Shown piece by piece: positions 44,019-53,266 of a DNA stretch of 61,065 bases. The notes beneath the pieces are model-generated. The model had not been told where the DNA came from and ran no database searches. It worked only from the letters and a program-made list of their open reading frames with translations. The DNA lies in contig NZ_FMXE01000032.1 in NCBI RefSeq assembly GCF_900103735.1, forward strand, positions 1 through 61,065, in the 5' to 3' direction. The DNA comes from Algoriphagus alkaliphilus. GTDB taxonomy: Bacteria; Bacteroidota; Bacteroidia; Cytophagales; Cyclobacteriaceae. The stretch's first letter is position 1. Every line of letters begins with the position of its first letter. The translations under genes were made by a program, and so were the position numbers.

Positions 44019-45689
44019 TCAAAGAAAATTATCTTTCATGATCGCAGGGTTCAACGGCTTTTTAATTGGCGCTAAATTCGATTTCATAAGTTTTTCCTGT
44101 ATTTGACGGTCAGAAGGCATTTCTAATTTTACATCCGGAATATTGAATAAATTTTCAGCCCCGAGATCGATTTCTTCAGGTTTTCTCCAGGCATCAATGG
44201 TCATTCGATCCGGTTTTTCTGCTATTCTCCAGTTAAAGCCGACCAATTTGGAGACCTTTTCATCGATTTTTTGGACAGGTGTAAATTTCCCGTCGGGCCT
44301 GATTCCGAAGTTGGCCTTTTGAATTGCCCCATCATTAAAAGTCAATTTTATATTAGCACTCAAAATCCTGTTTATCCCCTGTGTGAGGGTATCTGCCTCT
44401 AATGCAAAATACAGGGATTCCCCATTCCCATCAATTAGCAGCCGCTTCATCTGTCCTTCTTTGAAATACCCGGTCATTTCCCTTCCTTTCATTTGATTGA
44501 AGTTCAGCAATGTGTCTGACATGATGGCGAAAGCTTTATCCTTCATGAAAACGCGGTCAAGCTCTTCATTTACAATAAAGAATACCATAGAGTCTGCTGA
44601 TATTTGACTTTTATGGTTCCACATCACCGGATCCTGAAATAACCTGATCGAGGAATCGGAATAATTATACACCAACGAATCAGCAATTCCCGCAAGATCT
44701 GTTTTTGTAAGTTTGATGGATTTGAAAGCCAGTAAATATTTTGCCGTATCTGTCTCACTGTCTTGGGAGATCAAGGTGTCCGCAGTCATAAACAGTGTGT
44801 CCTTTTCAAAGTACTTTCGAACCAATGCATTGCCGTATACTAAGCTATACTTACGATTTTCCCAATATTTCCCCCTGTCACCATAGACTTCAACTTGGCG
44901 TTCCTTGTTCAAAACCCGAACATCATCTTTGCCTTCGTAATATGCTTTTGCCTCATCATAAAACAATTCCTGTGCCTTCACTCGACTTTCTTCCGTCTCC
45001 ACTATCCCATCAAAAAACCGAAATTGCTTCTGTTGGGTGTCATAGAAGCTTCCCTTCTGCGCATCAAGCTTATAGCCTTCTTTGGATACAATATTGGTCA
45101 ATCCTTTAGTTTCTGAAGTTTTTGGAATCGTCCGGTAAATCAAATTATTGGTCTTCATGGTGTAATCCGGATTAACCAAAACTACATTTTGGCGGAAAGT
45201 GATACGTTCCAAATTCACCTCATAAATCCCCCGTTCGCTGGTAAGGACATTTGTAGAATCCACTACTTTCCCCTCATTGAAATACGTGGCTATATTTGTT
45301 TCCCGGTTGTAATCCAAGTAATCGGTGTAGAGCGTCGTTTGTTGATTGGTGAAAACCACGTTTCTCCGGAGCTTGGCGACTTTGGTATTGCCATTGTATT
45401 CGGCATACGAGCTCGTAGTGGTGATCGGGTCTTCGATATCTTTGATCCGAACTCTTCCAAAAAGCTGTGCTCTGTTTTCCGCTCTGAAAAAATGGGCTGA
45501 GTCACAATAAATCAGGGAATTCTGATGCTTCATCTCCACATTCCCCAATAATCGTTCAAACCCATTTGCACCCCTCAGTAAGTCAGCCCTATTGATTTCA
45601 AGAGTGGAAGATTGCTGACTAAAACTCTCCTCTGAGACCGAAAAAAACAGTAGACAAAAACCAGATGCGAGAAAGTATTGAATGTTCAT
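44019..45689 (-). CDS. OstA-like protein (LptA/LptD N-domain family)
   Basis: 556 aa. A signal peptide is followed by OstA-type repeats: LEINRADLLRGANGFERLLGNVEMKHQNSLIYCDSAHFFRAENRAQLFGRVRI, then many Y/T-rich strands like TTLYTDYLDYNRETNIATYF. The family forms the beta-taco used in lipopolysaccharide transport (LptA and the LptD periplasmic domain). The beta-barrel of LptD is missing, so a periplasmic bridge role is likelier than an outer-membrane pore. Confidence 0.9.
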   Translation of the reverse strand: MNIQYFLASGFCLLFFSVSEESFSQQSSTLEINRADLLRGANGFERLLGNVEMKHQNSLIYCDSAHFFRAENRAQLFGRVRIKDIEDPITTTSSYAEYNGNTKVAKLRRNVVFTNQQTTLYTDYLDYNRETNIATYFNEGKVVDSTNVLTSERGIYEVNLERITFRQNVVLVNPDYTMKTNNLIYRTIPKTSETKGLTNIVSKEGYKLDAQKGSFYDTQQKQFRFFDGIVETEESRVKAQELFYDEAKAYYEGKDDVRVLNKERQVEVYGDRGKYWENRKYSLVYGNALVRKYFEKDTLFMTADTLISQDSETDTAKYLLAFKSIKLTKTDLAGIADSLVYNYSDSSIRLFQDPVMWNHKSQISADSMVFFIVNEELDRVFMKDKAFAIMSDTLLNFNQMKGREMTGYFKEGQMKRLLIDGNGESLYFALEADTLTQGINRILSANIKLTFNDGAIQKANFGIRPDGKFTPVQKIDEKVSKLVGFNWRIAEKPDRMTIDAWRKPEEIDLGAENLFNIPDVKLEMPSDRQIQEKLMKSNLAPIKKPLNPAIMKDNFL

Positions 45690-45706
45690 AGGTGAATACT
45701 AGGTGA

Positions 45707-45714
45707 CAAAAATA
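45707..45714 (-). promoter_or_regulatory. Probable -7 box of the OstA-like gene
   Basis: TATTTTTG on the minus strand, a full TAnnTTTG match 18 bp upstream of the ATG. No TTG lies at the -33 distance. Confidence 0.4.
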
Positions 45715-45802
45715 GAAGAAACACTTGTAAAACTATTTCGAAATAGATCACAAGCACACATATTCAAGCGAAGAACCTTTCCATTTTTCCCAAAGAAAAA
45801 AC

Positions 45803-45810
45803 TATTTTTG
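45803..45810 (+). promoter_or_regulatory. Probable -7 box of tilS
   Basis: TATTTTTG ends 4 bp before the tilS ATG at 45815. If used, transcription would begin at or within the start codon, i.e. a leaderless message. The -33 element is not evident. Confidence 0.35.
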
Positions 45811-45814
45811 ATCA

Positions 45815-47134
45815 ATGCTTGAAGCTTTTCAATCCCACATTAAAACCCGTGCCCTGATTACCCCCACCTCCAACTATTTGCTAGCCTGCAGCGGAGGAAT
45901 GGATAGCATGTGTTTAGGCGATCTTTTACTCCGGTCGGGAATCAATTTCGAGGTGGCACATGTCAATTTTCAACTACGCGGAAAAGCGAGTGAGGAAGAC
46001 CAATTATTCGTCCAAAATTGGGCAAAGAGCAATCGTCACACTTTTCATCCAAAACTTGCAGCCACTGAGAAATTTGCAAAGCAAGGTGGAATCTCCATCC
46101 AAATGGCTGCAAGGGAAATCCGCTATGCATTTTTTGAAGAAATCAGAGCTGCGCATAAGCTCGATGGGGTAATCCTTGCGCATCACGAAGATGATCAGTT
46201 GGAAACGATTTTTCTCAACTTGCTAAGAGGAACCGGAATAGAAGGTGTCTACGGAATGGCGGAGCGAAAAGATTGGCTGATCCGTCCGTTATTAAATTTT
46301 TCCAGAGCCGAAATCCAAAAATACATGCAAGAAAATCAGCTCACCTGGAGAGAAGATAGCTCAAACGAAAAATCAGATTACAAGCGAAATAACCTAAGAA
46401 TCAATGGTCTACCTGCAATATATGAACTTGAGCCTGATGCACGGAAAAATCTATTGACCAGCTTCCAAAGGCTAAAAGATACCGGTAGGGCTTTTGGTGG
46501 GCTTTTTGATACCTGGAAAAAAACCAATATTAAGCAAGATCATCCTTACCAATCCCTTCCTTTTGCAGCAATGCAAAATCAGCCTGGAGCCTCCACGCTA
46601 CTTTATTTTTGGCTTCGCCCTTTCGGTTTCAATTCGGATCAGGCTCAAGCCATCGCAGAAGCTTTGGGTCAGCCCAAGACGGGATTGATATTTGAAGGCT
46701 CGGGTTATGTGCTTTACTTTGATCGTGAGGAACTTGTTCTGGCACAGAATCAAAAGAATTTCGATCCGATCTATATTGCTGAAAACACCCCGGAACTAGT
46801 ACTTCCTGATGGGAAATATAAATTAATCCGAGAAGACTACCCCTGTCAACTGGATAAATCGCCCGTCAACGCCCAACTTGATTTTTCAAGGTTGGATTTT
46901 CCGCTTGAAGTTAGAGATTGGCAAGAAGGAGATAAATTTATCCCGCTAGGGATGAATTCCTCAAAAAAAATCTCTGACTATTTAATTGATATTAAAGTGC
47001 CTCTTGCAAAGAAAAAAAGCATAAAAGTTTTACTTTCAGCTGGGGAAATTGCTTGGGTAATCGGACTGAGGATTGCCGATTGGGGCAAGGTTACCCCTGC
47101 GACTCAAGGCATTCTCTATTTTAAAAAATACTGA
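45815..47134 (+). CDS. tilS: tRNA(Ile)-lysidine synthetase
   Basis: 439 aa. PP-loop SGGMDS (26-31) for ATP, then FEVAHVNFQLRGKASEEDQ and LAHHEDDQLETIFLNLLRGTG, all typical of TilS. The C-terminal substrate domain (VRDWQEGDKFIPLGMNSSKKISDYLIDIKVPLAKK) is present. It changes the wobble C of tRNA-Ile(CAU) to lysidine and is essential. It is followed after 3 bp by a cyclic-nucleotide-binding-domain gene. Confidence 0.96.
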   Translation: MLEAFQSHIKTRALITPTSNYLLACSGGMDSMCLGDLLLRSGINFEVAHVNFQLRGKASEEDQLFVQNWAKSNRHTFHPKLAATEKFAKQGGISIQMAAREIRYAFFEEIRAAHKLDGVILAHHEDDQLETIFLNLLRGTGIEGVYGMAERKDWLIRPLLNFSRAEIQKYMQENQLTWREDSSNEKSDYKRNNLRINGLPAIYELEPDARKNLLTSFQRLKDTGRAFGGLFDTWKKTNIKQDHPYQSLPFAAMQNQPGASTLLYFWLRPFGFNSDQAQAIAEALGQPKTGLIFEGSGYVLYFDREELVLAQNQKNFDPIYIAENTPELVLPDGKYKLIREDYPCQLDKSPVNAQLDFSRLDFPLEVRDWQEGDKFIPLGMNSSKKISDYLIDIKVPLAKKKSIKVLLSAGEIAWVIGLRIADWGKVTPATQGILYFKKY

Positions 47135-47137
47135 TCC

Positions 47138-47653
47138 ATGATAAATCCATTTTCCAAAACTTACGACGGGGAAGAATTGATGATGTTTGATTTTTTGCAG
47201 CGGATCAAATTTTTTGAACGACTAAGGCAAAAAGAACTGATGCGGTTTCTGCCCGCCATGCACCATCGCAAATATGTGTGTAATGAGGTGGTTTTTTTCA
47301 GTAAAGATCCCAGTCAGGCACTGTATCTAGTCAAAAGCGGCAAAGTCAACCTGAGCATTGATATTAAAGATAATTTCGAAATGATCATGGAAGTCACACA
47401 TGGGGGATGTTTTGGCGAAAATTCACTTTTGGAAAATGCGAAACGAACCTATACAGCCCTGATCGACTCTGAAGAAGCGGAACTCATTGTCATTCCGCAT
47501 TTTGCAATTCAGGAGATTTTTGACAGCAACCCAAAGATCAAAGCAAAAATGATGACCTCGCTGGCAGAATATTACAATGGGAATAACCAACGCCTTTTCC
47601 GGTCCTATCGGGAATCTTTTGGCTTTTTCAGCCTTCGGCAAATGTTTGAATAA
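47138..47653 (+). CDS. Cyclic-nucleotide-binding-domain protein without HTH
   Basis: 171 aa. One cNMP-binding jelly roll (FLPAMHHRKYVCNEVVFFSKDPSQALYLVKSGKVNLSI..GGCFGENSLLENAKRTYTALI) like the Crp/Fnr sensor half. The usual C-terminal helix-turn-helix is missing; only a short helical tail (FRSYRESFGFFSLRQMFE) follows. It therefore cannot bind DNA as Crp does and may be a partner or sensor protein. It is tightly coupled to tilS. Confidence 0.88.
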   Translation: MINPFSKTYDGEELMMFDFLQRIKFFERLRQKELMRFLPAMHHRKYVCNEVVFFSKDPSQALYLVKSGKVNLSIDIKDNFEMIMEVTHGGCFGENSLLENAKRTYTALIDSEEAELIVIPHFAIQEIFDSNPKIKAKMMTSLAEYYNGNNQRLFRSYRESFGFFSLRQMFE

Positions 47654-47799
47654 GCAGTTCATCCGCTTAGCTTTTCATTTATCAAAAATCCCAAGCCCTG
47701 ACCAAAGTATTCCGAAGCTAGTTTCGATTCCTAGTGGTTGTTTAATATCTTAGCGGCGCTTTCAAAGCCAGTAATCATAAATAAAAATCAATAAAAAAC

Positions 47800-48735
47800 A
47801 TGAGCAAAGTAACCGTAGTAGGTGCAGGTAACGTGGGTGCAACCTGTGCCGATGTTTTAGCTTATCGCGAAGTAGCCGAAGAAATTGTTTTAATCGACAT
47901 CAAAGAGGGAATTGCTGAAGGCAAAGCCCTTGACATCTGGCAAAAAGCTCCGATCAATCAGTATGACAGCCGCACTGTAGGCAGCACAAATGACTACAGC
48001 AAGACTGCAAATTCTGATGTAGTGGTGATCACCTCAGGTCTCCCGCGCAAGCCGGGAATGACCCGGGACGACCTAATCGAAACCAACGCGGGAATCGTGA
48101 AGTCCGTGACTGAAAACGTGGTAAAGCATTCCCCAAATGCGATCATCATCGTGGTTTCCAATCCATTGGATGTCATGACTTATCAGGCTCACCTTACCTC
48201 CGGATTCAACAGAAACAAAGTAATCGGAATGGCCGGTATCCTTGACACCGCCCGATACAGAGCTTTCCTAGCTGAAGAACTTAATGTGTCCGGAAAAGAA
48301 ATTCAGGCGATTCTAATGGGTGGACATGGTGATACCATGGTTCCGCTGCCGCGCTATACAACAGTAGCAGGCATCCCTGTGACTGAATTGATATCCAAAG
48401 ACAAATTGGATGCAATCATCGAACGAACCAAGTTTGGCGGTGGGGAATTGGTAAAACTGATGGGTACTTCAGCCTGGTATGCACCGGGATCGGCGGCCGC
48501 CCAAATGGTGGAAGCCATATTGAAGAATCAGCGAAGAGTATTCCCTGTATGCATCAAACTGGACGGCGAGTACGGCATTGACGACTGCTACCTGGGCGTA
48601 CCGGTTATATTGGGAAAAAATGGAGTTGAAAAAGTACTTGAGCTTGATCTCAACAACGAAGAAAAGGCCCTGCTTGAAACTTCCCGCGGTCACGTGAAGG
48701 AAGTAATGAATGTTTTGGATAAACTGGCTAAGTAA
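47800..48735 (+). CDS. mdh: Malate dehydrogenase
   Basis: 311 aa, LDH-like MDH. NAD motif GAGNVGATCADV (7-18), substrate loop LPRKPGMTRDDL with the Arg that selects oxaloacetate over pyruvate, and catalytic His in MGGHGDTMVPL. A TCA-cycle enzyme. A clear terminator follows. Confidence 0.96.
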   Translation: MSKVTVVGAGNVGATCADVLAYREVAEEIVLIDIKEGIAEGKALDIWQKAPINQYDSRTVGSTNDYSKTANSDVVVITSGLPRKPGMTRDDLIETNAGIVKSVTENVVKHSPNAIIIVVSNPLDVMTYQAHLTSGFNRNKVIGMAGILDTARYRAFLAEELNVSGKEIQAILMGGHGDTMVPLPRYTTVAGIPVTELISKDKLDAIIERTKFGGGELVKLMGTSAWYAPGSAAAQMVEAILKNQRRVFPVCIKLDGEYGIDDCYLGVPVILGKNGVEKVLELDLNNEEKALLETSRGHVKEVMNVLDKLAK

Positions 48736-48756
48736 TTCAGCCTGATGATTTGATAG

Positions 48757-48803
48757 GACCTAAGATTCTCCGCCTAAAGCGGGGCTTCTTAGGTCTATTT
48801 TTT
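48757..48803 (+). terminator. Terminator after mdh
   Basis: Long stem: GACCTAAGA (48757-48765) pairs with TCTTAGGTC (48787-48795), and CTCCGC pairs with GCGGGG inside around a CTAAA loop, followed by a T run. The next gene begins 34 bp later from a GTG. Confidence 0.93.
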
Positions 48804-48837
48804 GTATAATGGATTTCAAATTACCTAGATCAGCTAA

Positions 48838-51543
48838 GTGAAAATCTGGAAGAGTCTTTTGGTTCTGATTGGAATAACCCTTTTCTCACTGGGCGGATAC
48901 TGGCTGTATGAAAATTACTTTTATTCCGGCAAAATCAATAGCCTGGAACTCATCCAGCCAGATGCGATTTTTGTTTTTGAGACCTACCAAGCCAATCAGA
49001 CATGGAATGAATTGGTCAATCAGCCGGTTTGGCAAATTCTTTCTCAATTGCCAGCCTTCTCTAAAACAGCCGATCAATTGGTCAGTTTGGATAGTCTCAC
49101 TGGGGCAAATGGACAGGTTTCCAAGACGCTTCGTGGAAAGCAAGTCACCATCAGCTACCATTCCATCGGTATAGACAGCTTTGAACTTTTATACTCCATA
49201 AACTTCGGGGCAAACTCCCCACTGAATTTTCTGGAAGAAATAAAAAGTCGCCTTCCAAAAAACATTCGCATACAAAACAGAAAATACAGTGACCAGGAAG
49301 TTTTCGAGTTTTTTGGAACAGGAAACTCCAGAAAATGGTCTGTAACGATCTTGGGCAATGTCATGCTTGCTTCAGCCTCCTCCTTCATCGTTGAGGAAGC
49401 GATAAGACTTTACATTAGTTCTGACCAAAATTCTCTGGCCTCAAAATTAGGAGACGAGCTCAAGAAAGGATCGGAATGGGGAAGATTGATCTTCTCGGCT
49501 AAAGGAGTTTCGAAATTTCTGGAAGGTATCGGGACAGAAAGGGGAAATTCGACTGTCAAGGAACTTGCCTTAAATGAATCAATTTTTGCTTTGAACCTGA
49601 CATTTGAAGAGGGTCTACTTACCTTCAAAGGACCCGCACTACTAGGAGCAGAAATCAATTTCACTCCCTCGGTAAGGGCAAATTTCCCTGATATCCAAAA
49701 ACTGATCTCCAACAGAACTCAGGCACTTACTCAGATCAATCTGGATGGGATTTTTGAGTCTCAAAAACTTCAGAATGCCGCATTTTCACCTAAGTCAACT
49801 ATCAGCGGGGAAATCCAAAACCGTCTGACAGACCGCGGTTTTTTGGATAATTTTTCGGGAGAGTTCTATTTCCTTCAATTAGAAAATTTGGGGAATCAGA
49901 ATGATAATTTGGTAATCTTGGCGAAAGCACTAGACCCGGCGCAGACCTTTGCCTTTCTCAAAGAATTCAGAAATGGAACAGATCAGGATCAATCTGACTT
50001 CTATCGGGGTTCGGAAATTCTGTTTTTCCCAGAGGAAGAGTTCCCTGCCCATTTATTCAATGGAAAATTCACGGGATTTCCTCAGACACATATCAGTCTG
50101 ATGGGCGAAATCTTGGTAATGACCAATTCATCGGCTGGAATGAAACTCATATTGGATGATTTGGCTTCGGGAAACACCTGGGCAAAAGCCCCAGAATCCG
50201 CTCCGGGAAACCGGGCAATAAATCCGGCTGCGGGATACTCCAAAACTTTCATTTTGGATAAAATCTGGAAAAAATGGGAAGTCAAAAGTAATCCTGCATG
50301 GAATCCTTTTCTTCAAATTTATGCTTCCGTATTTAAAACATTCCCTTACCTAAGTTTTAGGATCAATCAAATCGGAGGGAAACCAGAGGCAACTTTGAGC
50401 ATCCCCTATCAGACTGCAAACCTGGTTCCAGTGAAAGAAACAACTGGATTAAGCTTAGTTCCATCCAGAACTATAACCCTTCCCGAAAAAATAATTTACG
50501 GGCCTAAAGGCATCCTTAATTTCAATGATAAGACTGAAGATTTGGTCTTGCAGGATGCCAATCATGTTTTGTATTTGGTTAATTCTGGTGGAGAAATTGT
50601 TTATTCCCAGCAACTGACAGGCTCGATTATTTCGGATGCATTTCAGATTGATTTTTTGAAAAATGGAAAGCTTCAATTGCTCGTAGCCACTTCGGACAAA
50701 CTCTATGCGATCGATCGGTTGGGAAATTCACTTCCGGGCTTCCCATTGTCCCTGGAAAATGAAAAAATAACACATCTAAGCCTTGCTGACTATGACAATT
50801 CCCGTGATTACCGTTACTTCTTAGCGACAGAATCAGGAAATCTCTGGCTTTTAGACCGAACCGGAAAGGGTTTGGAAGGTTGGAACCCCTTGAAATTGGG
50901 AAAGAAACCAGTCTTGGCTCCACGTCATATCCGTGTACCCGGCAAAGGTGACTTCATGGTCTCACAGACCGAAGGCGGAATAGTTCACTTCTTCAATCGA
51001 AGAGGCGAAAACCAGGTTGGCTCCCCTCTCGTGCTCGGTAAAGAATTTGTGTCCCCGATCAATATCACCACAGGAATTGGAGGGAATACCTTGAAGATCT
51101 CAGCCATATCGCAAACGGGAGAATTGATCCATGCCAGCTTCGGAGGAGAGATCACTTACAGAACGCAACTCGTCAAAGCCGACAAGGATAATCGCTTTGT
51201 CTTATTGGCGGATCAATCGGGACATTCCGAGATTATTTTATCAAGGCAATATTCAAAAACGCTAATCCTGAATGAACAGGAAAAAGTACTGTTTACACTG
51301 CCAATTTCAGGTGAAAAGGTAGGGTTTGGCTATTTTGATTTTGGCTCAGATAGGAAAATAATCGCCGTTTCTGATTCTGAACAGGGATTTGGTTACTTAT
51401 ATAATCTTCAGGGAACAATGCTGACTGCCACTCCTTTGGAGAGTGAGGGAGCGATTCAAATCAGTCATCAACCTACCCGAAATCAATATGCCATCCGGAC
51501 AGTCAGTGGACACCGGATGATGGAGTACCTCATGCCTGATTGA
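48838..51543 (+). CDS. Large membrane-anchored protein, DUF3352-like with C-terminal beta-propeller
   Basis: 901 aa from a GTG start. One N-terminal membrane helix (WKSLLVLIGITLFSLGGYWLY) is followed by a periplasmic region of about 500 residues that resembles DUF3352 (FVFETYQANQTWNELVNQPVW; repeated strand-helix units), then a propeller-like part from about residue 540 (DLVLQDANHVLYLVNSGGEIVYSQQL, KLYAIDRLGNSLPGFPLSL, GNLWLLDRTGKGLEGW, GIVHFFNRRGENQVGSPL), i.e. repeats like PQQ/FG-GAP blades. Function unknown. Confidence 0.8.
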   Translation: MKIWKSLLVLIGITLFSLGGYWLYENYFYSGKINSLELIQPDAIFVFETYQANQTWNELVNQPVWQILSQLPAFSKTADQLVSLDSLTGANGQVSKTLRGKQVTISYHSIGIDSFELLYSINFGANSPLNFLEEIKSRLPKNIRIQNRKYSDQEVFEFFGTGNSRKWSVTILGNVMLASASSFIVEEAIRLYISSDQNSLASKLGDELKKGSEWGRLIFSAKGVSKFLEGIGTERGNSTVKELALNESIFALNLTFEEGLLTFKGPALLGAEINFTPSVRANFPDIQKLISNRTQALTQINLDGIFESQKLQNAAFSPKSTISGEIQNRLTDRGFLDNFSGEFYFLQLENLGNQNDNLVILAKALDPAQTFAFLKEFRNGTDQDQSDFYRGSEILFFPEEEFPAHLFNGKFTGFPQTHISLMGEILVMTNSSAGMKLILDDLASGNTWAKAPESAPGNRAINPAAGYSKTFILDKIWKKWEVKSNPAWNPFLQIYASVFKTFPYLSFRINQIGGKPEATLSIPYQTANLVPVKETTGLSLVPSRTITLPEKIIYGPKGILNFNDKTEDLVLQDANHVLYLVNSGGEIVYSQQLTGSIISDAFQIDFLKNGKLQLLVATSDKLYAIDRLGNSLPGFPLSLENEKITHLSLADYDNSRDYRYFLATESGNLWLLDRTGKGLEGWNPLKLGKKPVLAPRHIRVPGKGDFMVSQTEGGIVHFFNRRGENQVGSPLVLGKEFVSPINITTGIGGNTLKISAISQTGELIHASFGGEITYRTQLVKADKDNRFVLLADQSGHSEIILSRQYSKTLILNEQEKVLFTLPISGEKVGFGYFDFGSDRKIIAVSDSEQGFGYLYNLQGTMLTATPLESEGAIQISHQPTRNQYAIRTVSGHRMMEYLMPD

Positions 51544-51609
51544 GGATGGAAACTTGGGTGGCCCTTCAGGATTAAGTAACTTGCAATCCTGAAAACAACA
51601 CTACAGCTG

Positions 51610-53265
51610 ATGTCCAAAAAGTTTTTCCTGCTTTCGCTTTTTCTTTTCGCCCTCCATTCTTCTGCGTTGTCACAACTCATTACTGACAGCAAAACAGAAC
51701 TTCAAATCGAAGAAGGAATCAACCTAGGTTCTCCTTATCACACCACCCTCACATTTTTCTACAACCTCGACAAAAATCATTTTTTTCCAAAGCGCGCAGC
51801 AAGGACGTTGGATCTGCAAGGCAATGACAGTGACCCTGAGGAACTCGCCATCAAGCTTCAACAGATCTTTGAAGGAAAAGGCCTAGTCATCCGGACAAGT
51901 GAAGTACCAAACAATGCCAACTTTGCAGATTCTACTGCAAACGGAGAACATAAATTCTATTTTGACCAAACAAAACTGCCCGGAATCTTTCTTGAAAAAA
52001 AGGGAAGTCAATGGAAATTCTCATCCTTCTCAGTCAGCCAAATTCAAAAACTTCATAAGGAAACTTATCCTTACGGGAGCGATAAACTTTTGAATATCCT
52101 TCCCAAGATTGGGACTGATGAATATCTGGGACTTCAACTTTGGCAATTGGTCGGGATTACTTTTTTGATTTTCCTCACCTTTCTTGCCCACTTGATTTTC
52201 ACTTTTCTGGTTGACAAAGGGCTGATCTATTTCCTGGACCGATTGGGATACGGATACATCGGTGAAAATTACCTTCTTCCCGTTGCCAAAATCACCAGCT
52301 TTTACCTCATCGTACTGATGCTGTCATTACTCATCCGGATTTTGCAATTGCCAGTGGAAATTTATGCCTGGATTATCCCCGTATTCGACACCCTGAAGCC
52401 GTTTTTGATCACGGTGATTTTCTATAAAATCGTCGATGTCATTGCGGCATATTTTGCAAGTTTGGCAGCCAAAACCGAATCCACACTCGATGACCAATTG
52501 GTCCCTCTGATTCGTAAGACACTAAAAGCTTTGGTTATTTTGGTTGGAACCTTATTCATCCTGCGGGACGGGCTCAACCTTGATATTCTCCCATTTCTTA
52601 CCGGAATTTCCATCGGAGGTGTCGCCATCGCTTTGGCCGCTCAGGATACCATCAAAAACTTTTTTGGCTCTATCATGATCTTCATTGACAAACCCTTTCA
52701 GGTAGGAGATTGGGTGACCTCAGGGGAAATTGACGGAACTGTCGAGGAAGTCGGATTTCGATCTACGCGTATTCGTACATTCAGAAATTCGGTAATGTAT
52801 GTGCCAAATGGGAAAATCGCCGATGCAGTCGTGGACAATCATGGTCTGCGGCAATACCGTAGATTTTTTACCACACTAACCATCACGTATGACACTCCTC
52901 CGGAGCTGATTGAGGAGTTTGTCAATGGACTTCATGAAATCGTTTTGGCACATCCAATGACCCGAAAGGATTATTTCAACATCTTCTTCAACAATCTCTC
53001 GACCTACAGTCAAGATGTAATGTTTTACATTTTCTTTGAGGTACCGACTTGGCCTGAAGAACTCAAGGCAAGACACGAAATTCTAATTCAGATTGTCAAG
53101 CTTGCCAAAACATTGGGGGTTCGCTTTGCTTTCCCTACCCAAACCCTTCACATGGAATCGTTCCCCGAAAAGAGTGGGCTTGCTCCATCCTATCCCAGTC
53201 AGGATGAATACAAGACTCGGTTAAATCAGTTTGTATCGAATGAGTTGACAAAAAAAACCAAATAA
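51610..53265 (+). CDS. Mechanosensitive ion channel, MscS family
   Basis: 551 aa. A signal peptide and an extra N-terminal periplasmic region (about 20-175) precede at least four membrane helices. The MscS pore helix and beta domain are clear: GISIGGVAIALAAQDTIKNFFGSIMIFIDKPFQVGDWV...GTVEEVGFRSTRIRTFRNSVMYVPNGKIADAVVDN. It protects against osmotic downshift. It is larger than E. coli MscS because of the periplasmic part. It is convergent with the TonB operon end, with 1 bp between stop codons. Confidence 0.94.
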   Translation: MSKKFFLLSLFLFALHSSALSQLITDSKTELQIEEGINLGSPYHTTLTFFYNLDKNHFFPKRAARTLDLQGNDSDPEELAIKLQQIFEGKGLVIRTSEVPNNANFADSTANGEHKFYFDQTKLPGIFLEKKGSQWKFSSFSVSQIQKLHKETYPYGSDKLLNILPKIGTDEYLGLQLWQLVGITFLIFLTFLAHLIFTFLVDKGLIYFLDRLGYGYIGENYLLPVAKITSFYLIVLMLSLLIRILQLPVEIYAWIIPVFDTLKPFLITVIFYKIVDVIAAYFASLAAKTESTLDDQLVPLIRKTLKALVILVGTLFILRDGLNLDILPFLTGISIGGVAIALAAQDTIKNFFGSIMIFIDKPFQVGDWVTSGEIDGTVEEVGFRSTRIRTFRNSVMYVPNGKIADAVVDNHGLRQYRRFFTTLTITYDTPPELIEEFVNGLHEIVLAHPMTRKDYFNIFFNNLSTYSQDVMFYIFFEVPTWPEELKARHEILIQIVKLAKTLGVRFAFPTQTLHMESFPEKSGLAPSYPSQDEYKTRLNQFVSNELTKKTK

Positions 53266-53266
53266 T

